Shown: positions 7,498 to 17,872 of the stretch, in pieces
How positions within the stretch are numbered: the stretch's first letter is position 1
Layout of the letters: each line of letters starts with the position of its first letter
From: Candidatus Trichofilum aggregatum
Lineage (GTDB): Bacteria > Chloroflexota > Anaerolineae > Promineifilales > Promineifilaceae
Reading direction: 5' to 3'
Assembly (NCBI GenBank): GCA_016716885.1
Contig: JADJUV010000044.1
Coordinates: 3,731-67,730 of the forward strand
Length of the DNA: 64,000 nt
Notes under the pieces: generated by a model
What the model was told of the DNA's origin: nothing
Database searches by the model: none
The model's input: the letters and a program-made list of their open reading frames with translations, nothing else
Position numbers and translations under genes: made by a program

Positions 7498-9967
7498 TTA
7501 GCGGCCGCGCATATCCGGCGGTTCCCCTGGCGGCAGGTGGGTGGCGTAGTTGCAATTGGTGAGGGCGTGGGGAATGCGGCGGGCATAATTTTCGTGGGGG
7601 GGCAATCAGGGTGAGTTCGGTATCGTTGAGGTAGACAAGCCAGCGCCCATCGTCCAGCCAAAGTGGGGTGCTGAAGAACGTACTGCGGGTCTGGCCCCAG
7701 GCATACATTTGCTCCGCACCCGAGGCAATATCACGCAAGATCAAGGCCCGATTGGGTCCTGGCTGATCGAATAGATAAAAGCGGCCATCCGGCGAAAAGG
7801 ATGGCACGGCCCAGTCTCCCTCCCAGACCAGGTTCGTTTCCACAATCGTTTGCCAGGTGTCGTCCCAGGTCAGATGGAAGACCAGTTCATAAGAGGGGGA
7901 ACCGGTGTAGGTCATCCAGAGTAGGGTTTCTTGAGGGGCCTGCGGCCGCGGGGTGATCCAATTAATGTGATAAGGGCTATCGGCGTGCGCCTCAGGGAAA
8001 AATCCGCTCAGGTCGGAATTGGTGAAAACATGTCGGGGTGTGCTCCCATCTGTCCGGCCGATGTACATTTCGATGCGGTTGGTGAAGTCATAGAAGAAGG
8101 CAAAATGCTCGTTGTCAAGCCAGAACCAGCCATACCCACGGCCAACCTGGCGCATGGTGGGAGCGGTGGGGGTCGTCAGGTAGATATCGTCCAGGGACCC
8201 AGCGCCCAGGTTATCAACGAGGACGAGCATATTTTGACCATCAGGAGAGAAGCTGGGTATGCCCCGCAGCGGCCGCAACTCACATTCCCCCTCTTTACAA
8301 CTGTCTAAATTGACGAGCCAATCTTGCGGCCGCGTGTCGGGGGTAGTCAGGTTGATGGTCGTAAAGTGGAACCAGGGATAGGGTTGGGTAAAAAAGGAAG
8401 GGCCATAGACAATATCGGCCTGGTTGGTGCTGGTGATCACCATCCTATGGTTATTCTGCACCATGAGCAGACTGCGGGCATCGCCCTGGTACGCAACTGT
8501 CTGGGCGAGATACCCCCCAGGAATGGTTCTAATGATAGCCGATGTCTGGTTAGATTCGGACCAACTGTTGCTGGCAGGCTGGTAATGAATGGTGCCGCCC
8601 ATACAACTGATCTGGAGTTCCCCTTCGGGTAGGCGGATGGGGGGCGGGGGGATGGCCTGGCGTTGTTGCTCAATGTAGTTGAGCCAACGGGTGTTGAAGA
8701 GGCCGGGGCTGGTGGTGGTAAGAAGACGCGGCTCGATCCAACTCCAATAGCTCATGCCCGGTCGCAGACTGCTTTGCCAGTAGGTGATGTCGAGTTGCGG
8801 CCGCGTGGCTTCTGTCAAGAAATCCACCAGGCTATACACCGGCAGATAGGCGTCACTTTGTCCACCCAGGAGCGATTCTACATCCCAGGCGGCCAAAACC
8901 GACGCGGCCGCGGTCGCCGGGTCAAGGGTGGCGTAACGTTCCGGCGTGAGCGGCCACGGCCCCAGATTGAGCCGGTGCAACTCCTTGTCCAAAAAAGCCC
9001 GGAAAAAGAGACCCCGGTTACAACATTCGTAACCGGTCAGCCGGGTGATAGCCAGAGAAACCAGCGGTACGGCGTAGCCGCGCAATAGAAACTGGTACCC
9101 CACATCCTCAAGCGGCATTCCCACCAAAGTGGGCGCAGGCAGGCGCAGGATATCCCCGGTCGTGACTATGTCTTCTAAATCCAGCACAGTGAAAAAGTAA
9201 GCGGGATCACGGGAGAGGAGCAACGTCAGGTGCAGGTCGTCGCAGTTCACGGCCGCAAACGTCTGGCAGACGGTGATCAGTTGCCCATTCAAGTCTTCAG
9301 CCAGCCGGGTGGCGATGGCGGCGTCGCGGGCATTGTACTGCACGGTGAGATACGTATGCTTCACTTCTGCCAGTGCGCCCCAGAAATCATCCAGGGGATC
9401 GGCCCGTAGCCAGCGGTCTTCACCACGCCGATAAATGTCTGTGTGTTGGAGCCGAATGGTCTGGTTAGACGCGGCCGCAGAGGAAAGTGGATCGGTGAGG
9501 CGGTATTCTTGCTCATAGGTGATGTGGGCGGTGAGCAGGTCTGGGGCGAGGGTCAGGCTGATGGGCTGGACGGGGTTGGCCTGGTTGAGGGCTGATTCGG
9601 CCCACCACACCAGCCCAAAGGCGGAACGGTCGAGATAGAGACCCCGGCTGACGAGTTCCCGTTGCACATCGGCCCAGTAGGGATCGTGGCGAGAGAGGTT
9701 GGAACGGAAGAGGTCGGTGTCTTGTTTCGCGGCCGCGTGCTGGCTCAAGGTGTGGGCGGCTATCACGTCGTCCCTGGCCTGGGCGGTGGCGGTCTCCACC
9801 TGTTTTTGCAGGCGGTTGTAGATGATGAGGGGGGTGAGGATGGCGGCCGCGAGCACAAGCACCGCCCATAACCAAAAACGTCGCCTGGGGGGATGCGGCC
9901 GCGGTTGGGTGGGTAATTCATCCCAATTATCGTCGTCTTCCGTTTGCCAGGAAAAATTACTGCCCAT
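7498..9967 (-). CDS. Membrane-anchored propeller-like protein, paralog 1 of 3 (C-terminal frameshift)
   Basis: About 822 residues after correcting one extra G in the G7 run at 7596-7602. Without correction the frame runs on to 7466 with an unrelated tail; with it the end reads ...RRIPHALTNCN, matching its two neighbours. Layout: acidic cytoplasmic N-terminus with NFSWQTEDDDNWDE, a Pro/Arg stretch, one transmembrane helix (about residues 29-50), then a large outside domain. The middle part has the shared YECC motif and FFRAFLDKELHRL. The second half has TolB/WD40-like strands such as SFSPDGQNMLVLVD and SFSPDGRFYLFD. Function unknown. It starts 1 bp after the stop of paralog 2. Ten or so GCGGCCGC sites lie in it. 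Confidence 0.75.
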
Positions 9968-9968
9968 G

Positions 9969-12490
9969 TTACTCCTCGCCCGGAGCGTAATACATTTGAC
10001 TACATTGATTCAGCGCATGGGGTACACGCCATTCAGTTTTTTCATACGGGTTCACAAAGATCAACTCATCGTTGCTGACATAGATAAACCAACGACCATC
10101 TTCGGTCCATTCCGGGAAACTAGAGAAGAAGCTGTTACCCGTTACAACAGTCTGGATCACCTGTTCAGCCCCATCAGTAAGATCCCGTATCGTGACCACT
10201 GGCCCCGTTTGGGCGCCGTCGGCATTGCTGAATAGCTGGAAGCGCCCATCGGGTGAATAAGAAGGAATGACGGTAGATGAACCACTCCAGGTGACGTAAC
10301 TGGTCTCTATCCTTTGCCAGTCCTCATCTCCCCGCAGCGTTATAACATAAACCTGAGGTTCACCCTCAAATTCGTTCCAGGGTATGACCAGGATAGACAT
10401 CTCTTGATGATCACCAGGACGGGCGTTGCCAAAAATCATGATGGAATGATTCGAGTCGGTTATTTCCGGGATCAGGGTAAGGAGATCGGCATGAGTGAAG
10501 AGGGGTTGCGGGGGATCGCCATTAATATGACCGATATGGAGTTCCGTTGTCAGAGTGTCTTCCTCAAGATTGCCCACATCATAATTGAAATAAGCATAAT
10601 GGCTGTTGTCCAGCCAGAATGGGTATTGCCCCAGCCCGGCGATGCTGATAATTTGCCCCTGCCTATCCCCTAGTTGAATATTGTTGACGCCTTCCTCGTT
10701 AAAGAAATCATTGTAAAAAAGAATATGTTGCTGATCCGGAGACCAGATGGGTAAACCAGGGATGGATCGGGGGTTACAAACGCCGCTGGTGCATTCATTG
10801 AGGTCTACCAGCCAGTTTTGGCTGGCCCCGTCGCTGGCAAAACTGTTGAAACTCATGAAATGGAACTGGTTTTCAGGGACGGCACTGTTCAGAAGTGCTA
10901 GAAACGGGTAGGCCCCGGTGTAATAGCTGTTGACGGTGGCGGTGGTGGTGATGACAGTCGGTGTATTGTCACGGACGAAGATGAGCGCGCGGCCGCGGCC
11001 GCTTGTTTCTTCATAAACGTACCCCCCGGCCACCGATTGGAGCAAATTAGAGGGTGGCGAGGTTGCTGCCCACGCATCGCTCTGGGGTTGGTATTCATAC
11101 AGGACTGTTTGCCCGGTATCGGTGCTACAACTCATCTGCATCGTCCCGGCAGGGAGCGGCGCGGCGGGCAAAGCGCGTTGGGCCTGCCAGTAGATAAACC
11201 CCAGCCATTGGGTGTTGAAAAGAGCACGGTCTTGTGTGGTTCCTAAACCACGCTCCAGCCAGCCCCAATAACTTGAGTTACGGGCCATTTCCACCTGCCA
11301 CTGCGCCAAACTAATGTCCGGGCGATGTTTTTCGGTTAAGAAATCTACCAGGGTGTACAGATAAGGTTGCTCATCGGTGACAAGGTCGTGCAGACGGTCA
11401 CGATTCCATAAGGCTGAAGTCGTAGCGGCTAAATTGGCGAACGTAAGCCTGGGATAAACATCGGCCGTGAGCGGCCAGGGCCGTAGATCAAGCTGACTCA
11501 GCTCTTTTTCCAGGAAAGCCTGGAAAAAGAGGCCATGTTCACAACATTCGTAGCTGGTGAGGCGGGTAATGGCTAAGGAAACCAGAGGTACGGCGTATCC
11601 CTTGAGGATGATCTGGTAACCCGCCTCATCAACCGGCAGGCCAACCAGGGTGGGCGAGGGCAAACTAAGCTGGTTCTCGGTGGTGATGATGGTTTCCAGG
11701 TCTTGCAGGGTAAAAAAACGTTTTGGGTTGCGCGTGAGCAGGAGCCGCAGGTGAAAATCGTCAGTGCAGTTTAAATCAGGAAAGGTTTCACACATAACCC
11801 GAATTTGTTGGTTGAGGTCTTGGCTCAGCCGGGTGGCGATGGCCTGATCCCGCTGGTTGAAGGTCAGGGTCAGGTAGGGCTGTACTAGCTCTTCGGTTTC
11901 GCCCCAGAAATCGTCGAGGGGTCGGCGCGCAGCCAGCGGCCACCGCCGCGCCGGTAAACGGCGGTTTGTTGCAGGCGGATGGTTTCGCTGGTGGTGGCAC
12001 TGCCGGTGAGCAAATATTCTTGCTCGTACACGATTTCGGCGGAAAGCAGGTCAGGGGCCAGGGTGATGGTGATGGGCAGGGTGGGGGTCGCGGCCGCGTC
12101 CGTCAAGGTGATCCCGGTTTCGCCCCACCAGCGCAGGCCAAAGGCACTGCGGTCCAAGAATAACCCTTCGCTGATGAGTTCACGTTGGGCATCGGCCCAG
12201 TTGGGGTCACGGCGGGAGAGGTTGGAACGGAACAGGTCGAGGTCGTTGCTCGCGGCCGCGTGCTGACTCAGTTGGTGGGCGGCCAAAACGTCTTGCTCGG
12301 CCTGGGTGGTGGCTTCTTTGACCTGCTGTTGCAGACGGGCGTAGATGACGGTGCTGATAAGGAGCGCGGCCGCGGCGATAACCAAAAGCCATTGCCAGCC
12401 GCCCCTTTGGCGCGGGCCAGTTGGTGGCCCCGGCAGAGGCTCATCCCAATGACTGTCTTCGTCGGTTTGCCAGGAGAAATTTTGTGACAT
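9969..12490 (-). CDS. Membrane-anchored propeller-like protein, paralog 2 of 3 (frameshifted)
   Basis: Reads as two frames: codons 1-190 from 12490, then the remainder ending at 9969. One base is missing from the G4 run at 11918-11921: restoring it turns RADPSTISG into RADPLDDFWG, exactly as in paralog 1 (RADPLDDFWGAL) and paralog 3 (RADPLPEFWGAL), and gives a continuous 840-residue protein. Architecture as in the other copies: NFSWQTDEDSHWDEP motif, transmembrane helix near residues 34-54, SYECCEHGLFFQAFLEKEL, and propeller-like strands WSPDQQHILFYND and YSPDGRFQLFS near the C-terminus. It could be a real pseudogene, but the homopolymer context and intact remainder favour a sequence error. 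Function unknown. Confidence 0.75.
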
Positions 12491-12543
12491 GGGGAATGTG
12501 AGTCTATTGGTGCATTGGTCACTGAAGTTTAGAGCGAGAGGAG

Positions 12544-12582
12544 AGAGCTAGAGGGAGTCATGCTGGAAAATCCTCTAGCTCT
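12544..12582. repeat. Hairpin between paralogs 2 and 3
   Basis: The arms AGAGCTAGAGG (12544-12554) and CCTCTAGCTCT (12572-12582) are perfect complements around a 17-base loop in a 150-bp spacer. It is not followed by a T-run on either strand, so termination is uncertain. Confidence 0.7.
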
Positions 12583-12640
12583 AGCTCTGCACTCAAGCTA
12601 GTTGATCCTTACACTAATACACATCATAAGACCTCAGCCC

Positions 12641-15142
12641 TTACTCCGACTGAGGAACGTAAAAATGGCGGTTACAAAAGTTAAACTCATGCGGTATGCG
12701 CCATTCGGTCTGGTGGGCGGGATTGATTAAGAGAATGTCCACATCAGACACATTGATGAGCCATTCCCCGTTTTCTGACCAGACAGGGAAGTTGCGGAAT
12801 TGCCCTACCGAATACGTTTGTTCAGCCTGCGTTGTCTGGTTGATGAAGGTGATGCTGGTTTCATAGAGGAACGCCTCGTTGGCCTTTTGTTCCAGAACAA
12901 CCATAAATTGATCGTTGGGGGAATAAAGGGGGAGGCCCGTATGGGGTAAAGTTCGCTGGACTTCAATGGCTTGGACGGTTTCCCAGTTGTCATCCCACTG
13001 AACAGATAAATGGGTGTACTGCCCCTGGGATAGGGGGTCTTCACTGTTGCTAATGGCAACCATGAGAGCTTCGTGGGAGGTGCTTTGCGGCCGCGGCACC
13101 ACCCAGGCCAGATAAACGAAATCATTGGTGGCACTGGGCAAGAGCGGCATAACATCCTCGGTGGTTAGGTGAACCCGAGGCGGCGTGTCATTGACCTCGC
13201 CGACCCACATTTCCACGATGGCGGCCGTTTCGTTGATTTTGAAGTAACCGTAATGGGTTTCATCCAACCAGAAGGGTAGATAACCCGTATCAATCGGTAG
13301 GAAGTCAAGGGCCGAGCGATCACTTAAGAACAGGTTATTGTTCAACTCATCACTCCCCTCGTCGGCATAAGCAATAAAATATTGACCACCCGGCGACCAG
13401 ATGGGGGTTCCAGGTAGCGGCCGCGTCTGGCAATCACCCAATTTGCAACTATCCAGGTCGGTCAGCCAGTTTTGCATTTGTGTGGTTGCATTCGCCGTGA
13501 CCTGATAGGTGACAAAATTGAACAATTCAGCCGGCGGGGGCGAGGCAAAATAGTCCGTATAGAAATAGTTGGGCGAGAAAACGCTGTTGGGTGAACCAAC
13601 TTCCATAATTACGGTGCTCTGGTCAGCAGCATTCACAAACAAGAGTTGGCTGGGCACACGCTGAGTGATATAGCCGCCCAAAACCGGTTCATAAAACTCA
13701 GACGATAGAAAGCGTTCGGACCATTCGCCGGACCGTAGATCGTGGCTGTACACAGTGGGTAAACCCGCCTCGGAATTGCAACTCATCTGGATGGTGCCGG
13801 TGGGCAAAGAGACAGGCAGGTCAGGCTGGGGATGTTGTTGGCGGTAAATATAGCCGCGCCAGCGAGTATTAAACAGGTATAACCCAGGGTTATCAGGCAG
13901 AACATTTTCTAGCCAGCCCGTGTAGCTGACACCCGGCAATATCTCACGTAGCCAATCGAGAGGGGTGAGGTTGGGCTGTACACCTTCGGTTAGATAATCT
14001 ACCAGGCTATACAGATAGGGCAGGTCCTCAAGGTCGGAATAATCAAGCGAACCACGCCCCCAGAAACGACTAAGGAACGGTTCGAACTGTTCGGGATCGA
14101 GTGTGGCGTAGGTGGCGGGGTTCATGGGCCAGGCACGTAGCCCCAATTGGCTCAGTTGTTTGTCCATGAAGGCGTGGTAGTAGTAGCCGTGGTGACAACA
14201 TTCGTATGGGATGAGTTGAGTGATCGCGGCCGCGACCAGATGGGCCGCATACCCGTTCAATAACAATTCATAACCCGTTTCATCTACCGGCAACCCTATT
14301 AGCGTGGGTGCGGGCAGAATAATTTCATCGTCAGCCATAAGCGTATCTTCCAACGTTACCAGGCTGAAGAAGCTGGCTGGATCCCGCGTCAGGCGCATCT
14401 CCAGGTGCAGATCAGGCGGGCAGTTGAGGCTGGGTAAGGTGGTGCACAGCCGCTCCAGTTCACTGTTCAGATCATCGGCCAGGCGCGGGGCGATGGGTTC
14501 GTCTCGTTGGGAATAGGTGAGGGTGAGGTGCGCCCGCTCCGCCGTGTGCAAAGCCCCCCAAAATTCGGGTAGAGGGTCCGCCCGGAGCCAGCGGCCACCA
14601 CCCCGACGGTAGACGGCGGTCTGTTGCAGGCGCACGGTCTGGCTAACCGAGTCACTCTCCACCAGCAAATATTCTTGTTCGTATACCAGTTCGGCCGAGA
14701 GCAGGTCGGGGGAGAAGGTGACGGTGATGGGCAAGGTGGGGGTCGCGGCCGCGTCAGTCAAATTTAACTCCGTCTCGCCCCACCAACGCAGGCCAAAGGC
14801 GGAGCGGTCCAGGAACAATCCAGCCAGGATCAAGGCCCGTTGGGTGTCGGCCCACTCAGGGTCACGGCGCGAGAGGTTGGAGCGGAACAGGTCGAGGTCG
14901 TTGGTTGCGGCCGCTTGTTGGCTCAGTTGGTGGGCGGCCAGCAAATCTTCCTGGGCAGTGGCGGTGGCGGTTTGCACCTGTTGTTGCAGGCGCAGGTAGA
15001 GGACGGTGCTGATAAGGATTGCGGCCGCGGCGATGCCTAAGAGCCAGTGCCAACGGCGCCGGGGTAATGGGGTTGCCGCTTTGGGAGTGGGTTCATCCCA
15101 GCCCTCATCCTCATCCGTGTGCCAACTAAAATTATCAGACAT
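12641..15142 (-). CDS. Membrane-anchored propeller-like protein, paralog 3 of 3 (intact copy)
   Basis: The intact member, 833 residues. N-terminus NFSWHTDEDEGWDEPTPK is cytoplasmic and acidic; a helix spans about residues 30-52 (WHWLLGIAAAAILISTVLYL); the rest lies outside the cell. Shared blocks with the other two: SRRDPEWADTQRALILAGLF, LDRSAFGLRWWGE, YLLVES, YRRGGGRWLRADPLPEFWGAL, PTLIGLPVDETGYELLLNGY, YECCHHGYYYHAFMDKQL, then repeated beta-strand motifs (WSPGGQYFIAYAD, YSPNDQFMVVLE, WSENGEWLINVSD). The adjacent Cys pair in YECC is invariant in all three. No HExxH or other catalytic signature was found, so enzyme activity cannot be claimed. Likely a recent tandem triplication. Confidence 0.85.
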   Translation of the reverse strand: MSDNFSWHTDEDEGWDEPTPKAATPLPRRRWHWLLGIAAAAILISTVLYLRLQQQVQTATATAQEDLLAAHQLSQQAAATNDLDLFRSNLSRRDPEWADTQRALILAGLFLDRSAFGLRWWGETELNLTDAAATPTLPITVTFSPDLLSAELVYEQEYLLVESDSVSQTVRLQQTAVYRRGGGRWLRADPLPEFWGALHTAERAHLTLTYSQRDEPIAPRLADDLNSELERLCTTLPSLNCPPDLHLEMRLTRDPASFFSLVTLEDTLMADDEIILPAPTLIGLPVDETGYELLLNGYAAHLVAAAITQLIPYECCHHGYYYHAFMDKQLSQLGLRAWPMNPATYATLDPEQFEPFLSRFWGRGSLDYSDLEDLPYLYSLVDYLTEGVQPNLTPLDWLREILPGVSYTGWLENVLPDNPGLYLFNTRWRGYIYRQQHPQPDLPVSLPTGTIQMSCNSEAGLPTVYSHDLRSGEWSERFLSSEFYEPVLGGYITQRVPSQLLFVNAADQSTVIMEVGSPNSVFSPNYFYTDYFASPPPAELFNFVTYQVTANATTQMQNWLTDLDSCKLGDCQTRPLPGTPIWSPGGQYFIAYADEGSDELNNNLFLSDRSALDFLPIDTGYLPFWLDETHYGYFKINETAAIVEMWVGEVNDTPPRVHLTTEDVMPLLPSATNDFVYLAWVVPRPQSTSHEALMVAISNSEDPLSQGQYTHLSVQWDDNWETVQAIEVQRTLPHTGLPLYSPNDQFMVVLEQKANEAFLYETSITFINQTTQAEQTYSVGQFRNFPVWSENGEWLINVSDVDILLINPAHQTEWRIPHEFNFCNRHFYVPQSE

Positions 15143-15237
15143 AAGGGCTTGAGTTTAGAGTTCAGAGCTAGAGCGAGAGGGTTTTTCCAGAGTGAATTTC
15201 TCGGCTCTTTGGAATTCAGGGGGTTGATACCCTGTGT

Positions 15238-15260
15238 AGGGCAACTCTTGTGGTTGCCCT
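15238..15260. repeat. Small hairpin in the spacer before the glutaredoxin-like gene
   Basis: AGGGCAAC (15238-15245) and GTTGCCCT (15253-15260) pair around a 7-base loop. It is embedded in a longer stretch with cctgtgtaggg and cagcccctaccct, reminiscent of the palindromic element at 7278-7452. The 255-bp spacer holds no gene. Confidence 0.65.
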
Positions 15261-15397
15261 CTCCTGAGTGGGCAGACACAAGGCCAGCCCCTACCCTCAA
15301 TCATTATTTTGAAGTTCTATAGAAATTATCGCCAACAGCCAGCCGCCAACGGCCAACAGCCTGTTAATTGTAGGCAACGGCAAGGTCAGGGGCAATC

Positions 15398-15652
15398 TCA
15401 ATCCCAGTTATCGGGTTCAAGGTTAAGGAACTGGTAAAGAACCGGCCAGGATGGTTCAACGAGGATGGTGCCATCGGGCAAGATGAGGGTGGGGACTCGT
15501 TGTTGGCCGTTTTGCAGGTGACGTAAGGTAGTGAGCGCGGCCGCGTCCTCATCAATGTTCAGTAGCACATGAGGAATAGCGTAATCCTGCAACACCTGAA
15601 CCACAGACCAGGCTTGGGGGCAGGTGTTAGAGACGAAAAGCGTTATGGACAT
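15398..15652 (-). CDS. Glutaredoxin-like small protein
   Basis: An 84-residue protein beginning MSITLFVSNTCPQAWSVVQVL. The first strand, the CPQAW redox-type motif (a single Cys, with Trp where a C-x-x-C enzyme would have the second Cys) and the later VPTLILPDG cis-Pro segment give the outline of a glutaredoxin/thioredoxin fold. I prefer ATG 15652 to the upstream ATG at 15709 because it begins directly with the first beta strand. Monothiol chemistry is inferred from the lone Cys. It directly follows the sensor kinase gene on the same strand with a small overlap into the corrected kinase stop region (gap about 30 bp). Confidence 0.65.
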   Translation of the reverse strand: MSITLFVSNTCPQAWSVVQVLQDYAIPHVLLNIDEDAAALTTLRHLQNGQQRVPTLILPDGTILVEPSWPVLYQFLNLEPDNWD

Positions 15653-15681
15653 GGTTATACTCGACGCAGCGACAAAACAAA

Positions 15682-17855
15682 TCATTCGGCCAGTGGCAGG
15701 GTGAAGCAAAACGTTGAACCTTGACCTAAACCAGCCGACTCTACCCAGATGCGGCCGCTGTGAATCTCAATAATTCGCTTGACCAAAGCCAGGCCAACCC
15801 CGTGCCTTCACTCTGAGGATTTAATTTATCAAACAGACCAAATATTTTCTCATGGTACTGGGTGGCGATGCCACAGCCATTGTCGCGCACAAAAAAGATC
15901 GTTTTGCCGTTTTTCACCTGTTTGCCAATGACAATGTGGGGGTCTAACTGGTCACCCATGTACTTGCTGGCGTTGTCCACCAAATTTTGTACTACTTCCA
16001 CCAGGCGTGCCCGATCCCCTTGCACAAGAGGGAGATCAGGCTCAACAGTGACCCGGGTACCTCGGCTTACCAATTGCCCTTCAACCAGAGCTAAGGCTTC
16101 CTCGATAATTTCCTGAAAAGAGATAGTTTCTGGCGGATTCATTTTGCGGCCAATGCGAGATAGTTGTAATAATTCGGCCAGAAGCCGTTGCATCTTATGG
16201 GTGGCTTCCACAATACGGCTCATATCACTCTGAAACTGCTCCAGGTTGCCAGTTTTTACCCCTTTTTCCAGATACCCCAGGTAGCCCCGAATCGTAATGA
16301 GGGGGGATTTCAGGTCATGAGAAACGGTATAGGTGAATCGCTCTAGCTCCGCATTTTTCGCCTCTAACTCGGCAATGAGGGCTTCTCGCTCCTGTTCCAT
16401 CTCTCGCCGCCGACTCATATCGAAGATAAGCCCTTCATAACCGATGATTTGTTGCTGATTATCGTACAGCACATGGGTAGACAAACTGACGACAATAGGT
16501 GAACCATCTTTGCGTTTCCATACCGTTTCCACATGAGTGATTTGGCTTTCCTGAGCCAGTTGCTTGATAATGGCCTGCCGGTCAGCCGAGTTGTTGTACA
16601 GGTCATAGGTAATATTGAGGCTCATGAGTTCTGCGGCGGTGGCATAACCTAATATCTTAACGAGAGCCGGGTTTACCAGGATAAATTGCCCTTCGGGAGT
16701 GGCCCGGTAGATGCCTTCCTGAGCATTTTCAAAGATTGTCCGGTAGCGGATTTCGCTGGACTGGAGGGCGGCTCCCATCTCTTCTAGTTCGACAATTTTT
16801 TGCTGGTGGCCGGCCAGGGTGTGTTGTAACTGGTCGGTCATTTCATTGAACGCGGCCGCAAGCTCACCCACCTCATCATTTTGGCTCACGACCACCCGTT
16901 GTGAATAATCCCCTGCCCGGATGGTGCGGGCCGTTTGGGCCAGGTCTTGCACCGGTTTCACAATATGGGCCACAGCCCTCATGCCTAACAAAGTAGCAAT
17001 GATCGACGTGACAAAGATGAGTCCGGCGGTGATGCCCCCGGTAATAAGGGGTAGAGCCAGAGCGTTCCAGACGTCCCTTTCTGCTACTACCGACAAGGTT
17101 TGTTCCCCTAGCTGAAGATGTTCGGTCGCCAGAATAACATACCTGGCATCCAAACCGGTTACGATCTGGTTGGAAGCAGGAACCTGGTATTGTTCCCCGC
17201 GCAAAACCACAGACGGGTTATGATGCGCCACAACACGCGCCTGATTATCTATGATATAGACACTTTCCCCAGACCGGAGTGGTATTTGGCTGATCAAATT
17301 CCAGACCTGTTTTAAACGGGCCTGGGCAACCAGAACGGCTTGAACCTGACCATCTCGCGGGTTAAGGATGGGAACAGAGATAATCATAAGGGGTTCCCTG
17401 GTGGTGGGAGCAAAGGTGACGGGGCTGTAATAGATTTGCCCGGTGGTAAACGGTAGGCGAAATTCGTCCGCGGCCGCGTCGTTTTCTACCTGCCCTGGTG
17501 CTATCAAGGCTAACCGGGCCAGCCGTATTTGCTGATCACCCTTCTCATTCAGTAAGGTCAATTCTTCAAAATGATCATGGTAATAAAGTAAATTCAATAG
17601 CACCGCTTCTTGTCGTTCAGGGGATAACTCAGTCAGGCCAAACTGGGCGGTCAGACGCAATTCATCTTCCATTTCATTCACGAGCGCCCATACTTCCTGA
17701 GTAACTCGTTGGGCGATCAACGTCTCTTGAACCTGTGTCTGCTGTCGTTCAACCACATAAGCCAGCCAGGTCAAAATAAGGCCCACAAGAAGGAGTGGCC
17801 CCAGGGATAAGCCAATGAAGGTGCGGTTGAGGCGACGACGAAGGCTATGGCGCAT
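15682..17855 (-). CDS. PAS-containing sensor histidine kinase (C-terminal frameshift)
   Basis: About 724 residues after restoring one base in the C4 run at 15798-15801. As read, the frame ends prematurely at 15741; corrected, it continues GTGVGLALVKRIIEIHSGRIWVES and ends at 15682, the normal G2 box and tail of an HATPase. Domains in order: transmembrane helix (about 12-33), extracytoplasmic sensor region to about 265, second helix, HAMP, PAS (about 365-480, FENAQEGIYRATPEG), HisKA with SHDLKSPL (phosphoacceptor His near residue 513), N box NLVDNASKY, and DNGCGIA. It overlaps or abuts the substrate-binding lipoprotein gene upstream (18 bp apart), so the lipoprotein may feed the sensor. No partner response regulator is adjacent. 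Confidence 0.88.
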
Positions 17856-17872
17856 AACGTTTCTCCCTATCC

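Noticed and set aside
7498..15142. Calling the three paralogs zinc peptidases
   Set aside because: The helix around the YECC motif resembles the tail of peptidase families, but no HExxH or other catalytic motif exists in any copy.
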